Position numbers and translations under genes: made by a program. From the IMG/VR virus record IMGVR_UViG_3300044611_000825, positions 1-33,500 of that record: a stretch of DNA of 33,500 bases. The stretch is one strand, 5' to 3'. The notes beneath the pieces are model-generated. The model was not told the DNA's origin, did no database searches, and worked only from the letters and a program-made list of their open reading frames with translations. Below, piece by piece: positions 21,586-27,433 of this stretch; position 1 is the stretch's first letter; each line of letters opens with the position of its first letter. This stretch comes from a virus.

Positions 21586-22062
21586 CAGTGTGCCAAAGTC
21601 ACGTTCAAAAAGTTTAGCGTTCTCGGTGTTGTACGCACACTCATCTGGCATATAACAATAAACGCCAACACACCTAGATTTAGGGCATTCTTCGTAGATA
21701 GTATTCTTAATAAATTTTATAGTAGAACCAGAGCAAACCAGATCATCAACAATAACGTACCTAAAAGGAATCACGCCCTCTATAGCAAAACCACTATATG
21801 ATTTTGTTTCTGGCTTTCTAATTACAACAATATGCTTATCTAGCAATTCTGCTATTTGCGGAACAACCATTAGTCCGCTAGTTCCGCAGCAAACGATACT
21901 ATCAAACTGATTGCTAATTCTACGCAGATCGCAAATTGCCTTAATGATAGCCTTATTACGAATCTTATGATTCAATACCATACAGGTGTGGCTAGCACCT
22001 TGGATAACCTTACCGTCTGCCATTACCCTGAAATCGTCTACGTTCTGATTCAGCGTATTCAT
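21556..22062 (-). CDS. Phosphoribosyltransferase (type I PRTase fold)
   Basis: A 168-residue protein with the PRPP-binding loop RYVIVDDLVCSGSTI at residues 101-115 (hydrophobic strand, DD, small, SGST), plus an upstream CCGTSGLMVVPQIAE phosphate loop. PRTases use PRPP to make nucleotides from bases; the hood region does not identify the base. Plausible role in nucleotide salvage alongside ThyX. Its stop lies inside element E2. It starts just after a tRNA-like sequence. Confidence 0.83.
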   Translation of the reverse strand: MNTLNQNVDDFRVMADGKVIQGASHTCMVLNHKIRNKAIIKAICDLRRISNQFDSIVCCGTSGLMVVPQIAELLDKHIVVIRKPETKSYSGFAIEGVIPFRYVIVDDLVCSGSTIKFIKNTIYEECPKSRCVGVYCYMPDECAYNTENAKLFERDFGTLFLNPGPPRT

Positions 22063-22065
22063 AAG

Positions 22066-22152
22066 AGTGGATGGTACGATTCGAACGTACTACTTGAGAT
22101 AAGAAAGAAAGGATTTATAGAAAAGAGTCTCGTCCCACCGAGAGGCATCCAC
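22066..22152 (-). pseudogene. tRNA-like sequence with lost anticodon stem
   Basis: An 87-nt minus-strand sequence: acceptor GTGGATG/CATCCAC pairs fully, D-arm TCTC-GGTGGGAC-GAGA is good, T-arm GTACG-TTCGAAT-CGTAC is perfect. The middle is a pyrimidine-rich run with no 5-bp anticodon stem in any register I tried. Length suits a class II tRNA (Leu, Ser or Tyr). Either a decayed tRNA or a tRNA-like structure. Lies between the acidic-protein gene and the phosphoribosyltransferase gene. Confidence 0.55.
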
Positions 22153-22156
22153 ATTA

Positions 22157-22345
22157 TTACTCGTCAACAATTTCATCTTCTACATTATTGTAGGAGTTAA
22201 CCCATTCGTCAACGTCGTTCTCGTCGTTAACTTCATACAGTTCATCGTCGGTGTAATCTTCTTCCTCCAGAAGATCATCAAACCCACCGCTCATCATATT
22301 TTCGTAATCAAACGGATAATCTGTTTCTTCGTCATAATAACGCAT
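22157..22345 (-). CDS. Small, highly acidic protein
   Basis: A 62-residue protein, about 45% Asp+Glu (YDEETDYPFDYENMM; LLEEEDYTDDELYEVNDEND), with AAGGAG upstream and a promoter at 22370-22398. Acidic phage proteins of this type sometimes mimic DNA, but no evidence ties this one to such a role. Confidence 0.62.
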   Translation of the reverse strand: MRYYDEETDYPFDYENMMSGGFDDLLEEEDYTDDELYEVNDENDVDEWVNSYNNVEDEIVDE

Positions 22346-22369
22346 AGGCTTACTCCTTTCTAGATTCTT

Positions 22370-22398
22370 ATCTTACACCAAAGCGGTCAAACTGTCAA
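22370..22398 (-). promoter_or_regulatory. Promoter for the acidic protein gene
   Basis: TTGACA, 17-bp spacer, TAAGAT. No CCGAT motif in the spacer. Confidence 0.6.
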
Positions 22399-22808
22399 GA
22401 CCCAAGAATTTTTTCAATCTCGTAATCAGAAGCAAGATTAATTTTATCTTTTTGATTATTTTTTGGAAATTCTTTTCTTAGGTTAAACAAGGTATTGTTT
22501 TCTGTCAGTATATCTGAGGATACTAGGTACACCTTACCATCCTCTAGATCGTATGCGGCAAAGTAGTCAAACATTGAAGCATCATAATAAAACTGATAGT
22601 TTGGGCCACTCTTTTTTAGAGGTATTTTAATACAACCATCCACCGGTGTTATTGCCTTAGATTGTATTTTTATTAGGTTGCCATCTTTTTCGGCAATAAT
22701 ATCTATTTTAGAAATGTCTCCTTCTTCTGTGAATACGGAGTACCCCAGTTTAGTTAATGCTAAACCAACACCGAACTGCCCTATATTACCTTTTCTTTTA
22801 CTGTGCAT
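22395..22808 (-). CDS. PD-(D/E)XK nuclease-like protein
   Basis: A 137-residue protein. N-terminus KGNIGQFGVGLALTKLGYSV, then the acidic strand KIDIIAEKDGNLIKIQSKA giving D36 ... Q49-x-K51, the core of the PD-(D/E)XK fold in group-I-intron-type endonucleases (PDDEXK_5-like) and some Holliday resolvases. The Q in place of E/D in the third motif is tolerated in this group. Preceded by a tRNA-Lys gene on the same strand. Confidence 0.68.
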   Translation of the reverse strand: MHSKRKGNIGQFGVGLALTKLGYSVFTEEGDISKIDIIAEKDGNLIKIQSKAITPVDGCIKIPLKKSGPNYQFYYDASMFDYFAAYDLEDGKVYLVSSDILTENNTLFNLRKEFPKNNQKDKINLASDYEIEKILGS

Positions 22809-22866
22809 TATTATCTCCTAGAGTAGTTTACTAGTAATCTGCTACTCTAGTTATACACCATACTAG

Positions 22867-22939
22867 TGGAGGCGGTGGGACTCGAACCCACGGTTTTCGG
22901 TTTAAAAGACCGCTACTTTAGCCACTAAGTTACGCCTCC
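22867..22939 (-). tRNA. tRNA-Lys (anticodon UUU)
   Basis: Acceptor GGAGGCG/CGCCTCC, D-arm, anticodon stem CGGT/ACCG with loop CTTTTAA, and T-arm GTGGG-TTCGAGT-CCCAC. Discriminator A. Confidence 0.9.
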
Positions 22940-22966
22940 AAATCGGCCAACCACTGAACCATCTTT

Positions 22967-23155
22967 TTAGGCTATATTTTCATACTTAAAAGAACACACA
23001 TCACACCCAGTTTCCCGATTTAACATATCAAAAGCATCGTTCAGATCAAAATCTTGGGGCAGTTGTAGACGCAATTCATTCTCAAGTTGTCGAGTTGTCT
23101 CAACGCCATTCTCAAAACAATCAATAACCATATCGTAGAAGCGAACAGTTTTCAT
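22967..23155 (-). CDS. Small hypothetical protein
   Basis: A 62-residue protein; ATG 23155 with AAAGGAAACC upstream. Helical and acidic (GVETTRQLENELRLQLPQDF), with a CDVCSFKYE end. Its promoter is at 23178-23206. Function unknown. Confidence 0.65.
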   Translation of the reverse strand: MKTVRFYDMVIDCFENGVETTRQLENELRLQLPQDFDLNDAFDMLNRETGCDVCSFKYENIA

Positions 23156-23177
23156 ATTGGTTTCCTTTCTTTCCAAT

Positions 23178-23206
23178 AGTCTACACTACTGTTATCGGCC
23201 TGTCAA
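23178..23206 (-). promoter_or_regulatory. Promoter for the 62-residue gene and tRNA-Lys
   Basis: TTGACA, 17-bp spacer, TAGACT. CCGATAA starts 2 nt after the -35 box. Confidence 0.8.
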
Positions 23207-23221
23207 GAGCAAAACTTTAAG

Positions 23222-23292
23222 CAAAGGCGGAAGGAATCGAACCTTCATCTACGGTTTTGGAGACCGTCATTCTACCGTTGAACTACGCCAAT
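23222..23292 (-). tRNA. tRNA-Trp (anticodon CCA), acceptor with two mismatches
   Basis: Anticodon arm ACGGT-CTCCAAA-ACCGT, T-arm GAAGG-TTCGATT-CCTTC, discriminator G as usual for tRNA-Trp. The acceptor ATTGGCG/CGCCTTT has U-U mismatches at pairs 2 and 3, which is unusual. Confidence 0.82.
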
Positions 23293-23318
23293 GTCCGCAA
23301 CTCTGCGTCAGCCTCCGA

Positions 23319-23405
23319 CGGAATCTGAGGGATTCGAACCCCCGGAGGATTTTAACCCTCGGCGGTTTAGTAAACCGCTGCCTTAAACCACTCGGCCAAG
23401 ATTCC
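23319..23405 (-). tRNA. tRNA-Ser (anticodon ACU)
   Basis: Acceptor GGAATCT/AGATTCC, anticodon arm GCGGT-TTACTAA-ACCGC, long variable arm GAGG..CCTC and T-arm. The long variable arm identifies a serine tRNA. Anticodon ACU (for AGU) is rare; the usual form is GCU. Confidence 0.83.
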
Positions 23406-23408
23406 AAA

Positions 23409-23480
23409 CTGCCCGACTAGGACTCGAACCTAGAACCTACAAATTAACAGTTTGCCGCACTACCATTGTGCTATCGGGCA
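23409..23480 (-). tRNA. tRNA-Asn (anticodon GUU)
   Basis: Acceptor TGCCCGA/TCGGGCA, anticodon loop CTGTTAA, T-arm CTAGG-TTCGAGT-CCTAG, discriminator G. Confidence 0.9.
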
Positions 23481-23485
23481 AAAAA

Positions 23486-23908
23486 TTATACCGCCACTTC
23501 CCTTGGCATAATCTTATAAGTCTTACTACGAATATCAGTGCTTGTCATATTATTCTCTATCTCAAAATCCAAAATCTTTGCCATAACTGTCAAGTCATCT
23601 GCTATTCTATTATAGTCTTTTTCGCAAGAACCAAATGCTACATTACTATTATAGGTCAAACAAGAAAGCAATTCGGCCGATATGTTCTCTATAGCAGCAA
23701 ATTTCATTTTATAACCATACAGGTTAGATCTACTGTTATTAGTCATAAACTCATACATCATTATCCCCATATCGCTAATAGAATTATTAAAAGAACGAAT
23801 AGTAACTTCATTCTTTTTGATAGTATCTATTCTTTGAGCCTCGTCCATCTTGGTGAGACCCCAACTGCCGATTTCTCTTGCCAAGTATATCGCATTACTT
23901 CCAAGCAT
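23486..23908 (-). CDS. Hypothetical helical protein within the tRNA cluster
   Basis: A 140-residue protein; ATG 23908 has AAGGAG 8 nt upstream. All helical with no domain recognised (NNSISDMGIMMYEFMTNNSR; DLTVMAKILDFEIEN). It sits between tRNA-Gln and tRNA-Asn, so the cluster transcript probably also carries this mRNA. Confidence 0.65.
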   Translation of the reverse strand: MLGSNAIYLAREIGSWGLTKMDEAQRIDTIKKNEVTIRSFNNSISDMGIMMYEFMTNNSRSNLYGYKMKFAAIENISAELLSCLTYNSNVAFGSCEKDYNRIADDLTVMAKILDFEIENNMTSTDIRSKTYKIMPREVAV

Positions 23909-23926
23909 AATTATCTCCTTTATTAA

Positions 23927-23997
23927 TTCCGGGGCTAGGATTCGAACCCAGACAAAGAGAACCAAAATCTCTGGTGCTACCGTTACACTACCCCGGA
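23927..23997 (-). tRNA. tRNA-Gln (anticodon UUG)
   Basis: Acceptor TCCGGGG/CCCCGGA, anticodon arm AGAGA-TTTTGGT-TCTCT, T-arm CTGGG-TTCGAAT-CCTAG, discriminator A. Confidence 0.9.
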
Positions 23998-23998
23998 G

Positions 23999-24071
23999 AG
24001 CCGATGATAGGAGTCGAACCTACAACCCACGGTTTACAAAACCGTTGCTCTGCCATTGAAGCTACATCGGC
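23999..24071 (-). tRNA. tRNA-Thr (anticodon UGU)
   Basis: Acceptor GCCGATG/CATCGGC, anticodon arm ACGGT-TTTGTAA-ACCGT, T-arm GTAGG-TTCGACT-CCTAT. First tRNA of the cluster behind promoter 24082-24110. Confidence 0.9.
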
Positions 24072-24075
24072 AATC

Positions 24076-24282
24076 CTACATATCATACTCTTGCTGCCAA
24101 CCCCTGTCAATGTCTCGTCGTGTTCGCTGTCGCTTGGGCCTGCTGTCCATAGTAGTATCCCGATACTCCTTGTGTCCCGTAGGAGCCTCCCAAGGCTGCT
24201 TGGCCTTGACTTTGATCTTGCCGTACTTGCGGCGTGGTCGGGTATCGTCGTTGTTGTGGAGCGTAATCATGCCATTGTCCAT
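24076..24282 (-). CDS. Candidate overlapping gene: basic small phage protein
   Basis: An open frame ending at 24076 with a protein-like basic sequence: RPRRKYGKIKVKAKQPWEAP, GHKEYRDTTMDSRPKRQRTR, then DRGWQQEYDM. Most codons end in G or C, as in other genes of this region. It overlaps the membrane protein gene (24107-24475) over about 175 bp in another frame. The start is uncertain: ATG 24282 has no ribosome site. It may be a real gene with an unusual start or a translationally coupled one. Confidence 0.45.
   Translation of the reverse strand: MDNGMITLHNNDDTRPRRKYGKIKVKAKQPWEAPTGHKEYRDTTMDSRPKRQRTRRDIDRGWQQEYDM
24082..24110 (-). promoter_or_regulatory. Promoter for the tRNA cluster
   Basis: TTGACA, 17-bp spacer, TATGAT, 11 bp upstream of tRNA-Thr. 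No CCGAT motif. Confidence 0.72.
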
Positions 24283-24475
24283 TTTCGTGTAAGTAAAAAA
24301 CCTTGTCAACATTAGGGTCGTAAGCCATTAAGCAGTATTGTACCGGATAAACCACCTTTGTCAATACTTCTTTTTTTGGTAGTTTGGGTATTTTTATATC
24401 ACCCTTTTGATAGTCTTTTACACCATTATAGGCCAAACCTAACAGGGCAATTATCACCCCTATCCACTGGATCAT
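24107..24475 (-). CDS. Membrane-anchored hypothetical protein
   Basis: A 122-residue protein; ATG 24475 has GAGGAG upstream. One N-terminal membrane helix (WIGVIIALLGLAYNG), then a folded part (VVYPVQYCLMAYDPNVDKVF, YLHENGQWHDYAPQQ) and a Gln/Gly/Tyr-rich tail. The tail lies where another frame looks more like protein, so the last 55 residues may owe their composition to that overlapping gene. Function unknown. Confidence 0.6.
   Translation of the reverse strand: MIQWIGVIIALLGLAYNGVKDYQKGDIKIPKLPKKEVLTKVVYPVQYCLMAYDPNVDKVFYLHENGQWHDYAPQQRRYPTTPQVRQDQSQGQAALGGSYGTQGVSGYYYGQQAQATANTTRH
24337..24364 (-). promoter_or_regulatory. Possible internal promoter
   Basis: TTGACA, 16-bp spacer, TACAAT inside the membrane protein gene. 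It could be a second start for the tRNA cluster or the overlapping basic gene, or chance. Confidence 0.4.
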
Positions 24476-24497
24476 TCTTTCTCCTCTGCGTCTGATT

Positions 24498-24526
24498 AGC
24501 ATATCATACTTATCGGTATCCGTCCA
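24498..24526 (-). promoter_or_regulatory. Promoter for the membrane-anchored protein
   Basis: TGGACG, 17-bp spacer, TATGCT. CCGATAA starts 4 nt after the -35 box, even though the -35 is poor. Confidence 0.6.
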
Positions 24527-24544
24527 CCCATTCTTTAATTTTTT

Positions 24545-24627
24545 CTAAGTGGTTGAAGTATAAGGAGTTACGAAGAATCGGAGGCGCCCCGCTAGCCCTA
24601 AGTGCTTACGCCCAAAGGGTTTGCGGT
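24545..24627 (-). repeat. Four-unit dyad element E3
   Basis: Units TAAGTGGTTG, TAAGGAGTTA, TAAGTGCTTA and AAAGGGTTTG at 15-bp steps within each pair. GC core of about 28 bp (GAATCGGAGGCGCCCCGC). Begins 5 bp after the stop of the 80-residue gene. Confidence 0.8.
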
Positions 24628-24632
24628 TAGTT

Positions 24633-24875
24633 TTACTCGTCTTCTCTATTAATTTCCCAGCCCGCTTTTCTACACACCTTATTCAATTTGATTACCTGAG
24701 TTTCTTTATCTGCTGTCGCATAGTCTCTAAAACCACGCTCATCTATATAGAAGTATTCATCTAGAACATCGAACTTATTGCTTTCACCAAGAGTAGTTAC
24801 TGCTGCCTCAAGAGGATTTTTACTTGTTGAGTAGATTAGTTCTAGCGTACCACATTTGACATAATATTTAGACAT
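24633..24875 (-). CDS. Small conserved phage protein
   Basis: An 80-residue protein; ATG 24875 (GAGG upstream) overlaps the kinase-like gene stop. Start SKYYVKCGTLELIYSTSKNP, then FDVLDEYFYIDERGFRDY and a KLNKVCRKAGW end. Resembles a small phage family of unknown function with a strand-helix-strand layout. Confidence 0.7.
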   Translation of the reverse strand: MSKYYVKCGTLELIYSTSKNPLEAAVTTLGESNKFDVLDEYFYIDERGFRDYATADKETQVIKLNKVCRKAGWEINREDE

Positions 24876-25461
24876 AACATTCCTCGCATTTAGGGCAGTC
24901 ACAATAAGCATCATCAACGCCTTGATAGCAAACTTCTGGAAACATATCATCGTCCGTATATCCGATACTTTCTCGTCCAAAGTCAATCGGAACTAATATC
25001 CTAGATTTGCCACGCCTAACATATCCAAAATTACCCTCATGGCAATCAGAGTATTCCACCCCGTAGTCGCTGATTTCTTCCAACAAATCAGATAAAACAT
25101 AATAGTTAGGGCAACATCCAGAATCTATGCAAGACCCCTCACATTCACTATTTCTACACACAAAAGGCTTTGCAATTTCGGTTAAGTAACCCCAATCACT
25201 CAAAACCATTTCGGTTCGATATTTAATCTTGTTATTCTCTATACCATCCACAAAATAGTTAGCAATACGGATTTTGCAAACCGAACTGTAAACCTTTGGG
25301 GCAAGATATGGGGCTAAATGACTTTGAACAGCATGAGCAAACTCGGCCAAACTCTTATTAGGAAAACTCTTGAAACCATATGGTTTTCCAGACAGTTTAT
25401 AGAAAGAGTTCCTGCTACCACTATTCTCATACTTTCCAACATAACTAAATTTAGTAGCCAT
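24868..25461 (-). CDS. Protein-kinase-fold protein with Cys-rich insertions
   Basis: A 197-residue protein with a minimal kinase signature: YSDCHEGNFGYV at residues 138-148 (D..H..N catalytic-loop form seen in aminoglycoside-phosphotransferase-like kinases) and PIDFG at 158-162 (DFG). KPYGFKSF near residue 26-33 could supply the ATP lysine. Two Cys clusters (C102-C117: CRNSECEGSCIDSGCC; C-terminal CDCPKCEEC) may bind zinc. At under 200 residues it is shorter than most kinases. Substrate unknown; could be inactive. Confidence 0.62.
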   Translation of the reverse strand: MATKFSYVGKYENSGSRNSFYKLSGKPYGFKSFPNKSLAEFAHAVQSHLAPYLAPKVYSSVCKIRIANYFVDGIENNKIKYRTEMVLSDWGYLTEIAKPFVCRNSECEGSCIDSGCCPNYYVLSDLLEEISDYGVEYSDCHEGNFGYVRRGKSRILVPIDFGRESIGYTDDDMFPEVCYQGVDDAYCDCPKCEECYV

Positions 25462-25469
25462 GATTATTC

Positions 25470-26177
25470 CTAGTGAGCGGGAAACAGTACGTTAGCCAAA
25501 CCCTTGACGCACATATCACAACTTATACTATCCTTCGTGCCGGTGCAAGTGATAACCGAACGACCGCGACGAATTTCTGGACAAGTCACAAACTTCTCAC
25601 CGTTCAGCACGACCAGTTTGGGCAACGCTTGCCGCCAAGCGTCGGCCTTAGCCTTGTTCTTTGGTCGCTTCGGGGCAATTTTCATATCGCTATCGCACCA
25701 CGCAAACATTTTGAAGCCTTGATTCTTAGCCTCATTCATATCGTTATCGTCGTGAACACTAGCATAGACTGCCATATACTTTTCCAGAGCCACGAGCCGA
25801 CTATCGTAGATATGAGTATAGAACCACATATCGGGCAGACTATCGCCACTAGCAAGAATACTCTCGCAAGCCCACGTTACATTATCAACGTAGTCTGTGT
25901 CAAGTTGACCGTTGAGAAACCAATCGCCGCGTTCATGCCAGCGGATAGATTTCTCACGCTTTTTTGCGTCAAGAATCATGGCACGGATTTTGTTTTTCTC
26001 CGTGACTACGTTAGCAAAACCAGCGACACGGGCGTTTTTGTACTGCCGTTCAGTACCTTCGGCATAACAGCCGTTTCCAAGATAATCGCAATCTGACGGG
26101 CAGGTATCGCCAACCGGACGCGAAACCACAATGCAACCCTTACCCAACTTATCATTACCGTCTGCGGTTTTCATCAT
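25470..26177 (-). CDS. GP88-like Cys-rich phage protein
   Basis: A 235-residue protein (ATG 26174 equally possible) with AGGAG upstream. The N-terminus GCIVVSRPVGDTCPSDCDYL then GNGCYAE gives four cysteines (15, 26, 30, 37); RWHERGDWF near 79-87; C-terminus TCPEIRRGRSVITC then SISCDMC. This layout matches the GP88-type phage family with a likely Fe-S or zinc core; some relatives are compared with radical-SAM-like folds. GC-rich codons. Has its own promoter at 26200-26228. Confidence 0.68.
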   Translation of the reverse strand: MMKTADGNDKLGKGCIVVSRPVGDTCPSDCDYLGNGCYAEGTERQYKNARVAGFANVVTEKNKIRAMILDAKKREKSIRWHERGDWFLNGQLDTDYVDNVTWACESILASGDSLPDMWFYTHIYDSRLVALEKYMAVYASVHDDNDMNEAKNQGFKMFAWCDSDMKIAPKRPKNKAKADAWRQALPKLVVLNGEKFVTCPEIRRGRSVITCTGTKDSISCDMCVKGLANVLFPAH

Positions 26178-26199
26178 TCTTCTCCTAGCGTGTCTGATG

Positions 26200-26228
26200 A
26201 TTCTACACTAGGTTATCGGTACTGTCAA
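26200..26228 (-). promoter_or_regulatory. Promoter for the GP88-like gene
   Basis: TTGACA, 17-bp spacer, TAGAAT. CCGATAA starts 3 nt after the -35 box; an A-tract/T-tract lies upstream. Confidence 0.82.
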
Positions 26229-26256
26229 GGCATTTTCTTGAAGAAATTATTTTTGA

Positions 26257-26339
26257 CGCAAGGTGTTGATGCTAAAGGAGTTACGTCAAGCCGGGCCGCG
26301 CCGGTTCGCCCTAAGTCTTTATCCTCAAAGAGTTTAGGA
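26257..26339 (-). repeat. Four-unit dyad element E4
   Basis: Units CAAGGTGTTG, AAAGGAGTTA, TAAGTCTTTA and AAAGAGTTTAG. GC core AGCCGGGCCGCGCCGGTTCG. It lies between tRNA-Arg and the GP88-like promoter. Confidence 0.8.
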
Positions 26340-26393
26340 GCAGTTCACACATACTCAAAAACTGTTCAGTAGTTTCTGCTTCGTTTTTCATAG

Positions 26394-26465
26394 TAGCCCC
26401 AAGAGGAATCGAACCTCTAACTAGACTTTAGAAGAGTCCTGTTATATCCATTTAACTATGGGGCC
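26394..26465 (-). tRNA. tRNA-Arg (anticodon UCU)
   Basis: Acceptor GGCCCCA/TGGGGCT, anticodon arm GGACT-CTTCTAA-AGTCT, T-arm GAGG-TTCGATT-CCTC. Discriminator A. It reads AGA/AGG. Confidence 0.9.
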
Positions 26466-26469
26466 GAAA

Positions 26470-26505
26470 GACCGATAGCCGCTAGATTACCAGCGGCATA
26501 TCGGC
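26470..26505 (-). promoter_or_regulatory. Perfect-stem hairpin in the tRNA-Arg leader
   Basis: Inverted repeat GCCGATA-t-GCCGCT / AGCGGC-TATCGGT, 13 pairs with an 8-nt loop, between the -10 box and tRNA-Arg. Both arms contain the CCGATA motif found inside other promoters. Possible operator or leader processing signal. Confidence 0.65.
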
Positions 26506-26507
26506 TT

Positions 26508-26536
26508 ATTATAGCATATACGCTAGGCTCAGGCAA
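26508..26536 (-). promoter_or_regulatory. Promoter for tRNA-Arg
   Basis: TTGCCT, 17-bp spacer, TATAAT. The start point would fall at the beginning of the leader hairpin. It overlaps the stop of the 82-residue gene. Confidence 0.65.
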
Positions 26537-26777
26537 CAGTCTCGGCAGTCACCTTCGCGTTGTGAGCATCTCCTGCCTGCTCGGCAGTCACGCCCGTCAC
26601 CCTAGCACGCCACACCTTGTAGCCCTGCTCGCTAAAAGCCTTGATTTCCCCAGCCTTCACATTCGCGTGAACATCGCCAGGAAGCGAATCACTCAGGCAC
26701 GAACGAATCGAGTCAACCACACCTTCACGGTCAAGTTCATCGGCAACAACGTCAACAACAAAACTAAACTTCTTCAT
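26529..26777 (-). CDS. Small hypothetical protein
   Basis: An 82-residue protein; ATG 26777 has AAGGG upstream. Beta-alpha (KKFSFVVDVVADELDREGVV; IKAFSEQGYKVWRARVTGVT). High GC. No recognised family. Confidence 0.65.
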   Translation of the reverse strand: MKKFSFVVDVVADELDREGVVDSIRSCLSDSLPGDVHANVKAGEIKAFSEQGYKVWRARVTGVTAEQAGDAHNAKVTAETVA

Positions 26778-26819
26778 TTGTAAACCCTTTTCCAAAGTGT
26801 TATCGAACCAAGTAAACCA

Positions 26820-26848
26820 ATTTTACCTAATCAGTCATCACTTGTCAA
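26820..26848 (-). promoter_or_regulatory. Promoter for the 82-residue gene
   Basis: TTGACA, 17-bp spacer, TAAAAT; no CCGATAA in the spacer. Confidence 0.65.
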
Positions 26849-26909
26849 GAGTCTGCCAGATGGTTTCTGCTGTTTGGCATCTGCTGTCGTCTTGTCGTGT
26901 GATGCTATC

Positions 26910-26937
26910 AGTATACAATAGTTATCGGCACTGTCAA
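26910..26937 (-). promoter_or_regulatory. Second tandem promoter
   Basis: TTGACA, 16-bp spacer, TATACT with CCGATAA 3 nt after the -35, one of the best matches in the window. No gene lies between it and the promoter at 26848. Confidence 0.82.
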
Positions 26938-26977
26938 CCCCATTCGTGAATCATTTTTTGAGATTTCCAAAAATTTG

Positions 26978-27060
26978 TTCTAAGTCATTGGTACATAACG
27001 AGTTACGTCGAGCCGGGCCGGCCCCGTTTACCGTAAGTGCTTACGGCGTAGGGGTTTAGG
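26978..27060 (-). repeat. Four-unit dyad element E5
   Basis: Units TAAGTCATTG, TAACGAGTTA, TAAGTGCTTA and AGGGGTTTAG. GC core GAGCCGGGCCGGCCCC with perfect local palindrome GGGCCGGCCC. Immediately follows the stop of the L7/L12-like gene. Confidence 0.8.
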
Positions 27061-27432
27061 TTATGAGAGAAAACCCTGACAACCCAAAGCCACAAGATCA
27101 CGCAGCAACTTCTCGGCCGCTGCTGGCGTGGGCAGAGTCACGCTATTACGACCCTTGCCGTTTACAAAACGACACAGGGTGTAATCATACGCACCCATCA
27201 GTTCATCGCTCCAATCCTTCGACTCCTTCAAGCCCCATCCGGTAGCAAGCCGAATAGCCTTGATGGAAGCGATCCGGTTGTCGGTGGTCATTCCACCGGT
27301 AATGGTCACCGTTCGGTACTGATTCACGCCGAGAGCAACCTCAAAAGCGTTCACGATCCGCTCGTAAATATCCAGATTGCAGTTAGTCGCAAGATTCATG
27401 GCCTCACGAACCGTCAGTTCCAACTTAATCAT
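27061..27432 (-). CDS. Ribosomal protein L7/L12 C-terminal-like domain protein
   Basis: A 123-residue protein. Residues 60-75 (IASIKAIRLATGWGLK then ESKD) match the conserved helix-turn-helix of the L7/L12 C-terminal domain (IxVIKxVRxxTGLGLKEAKD), followed by a strand (RNSVTLPTPAAAEKLLRDL). The N-terminal helix (LTVREAMNLATNCNLDIYER) is not from L7/L12. In the ribosome this domain recruits translation GTPases; a phage stand-alone copy might interact with them or reuse only the fold. Confidence 0.7.
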   Translation of the reverse strand: MIKLELTVREAMNLATNCNLDIYERIVNAFEVALGVNQYRTVTITGGMTTDNRIASIKAIRLATGWGLKESKDWSDELMGAYDYTLCRFVNGKGRNSVTLPTPAAAEKLLRDLVALGCQGFLS

Positions 27433-27433
27433 C

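Noticed and set aside
25473-26096. 207-residue plus-strand open frame
   Set aside because: Shadow of the GP88-like gene; no plus-strand ribosome site or promoter and the minus-strand protein has conserved Cys motifs.
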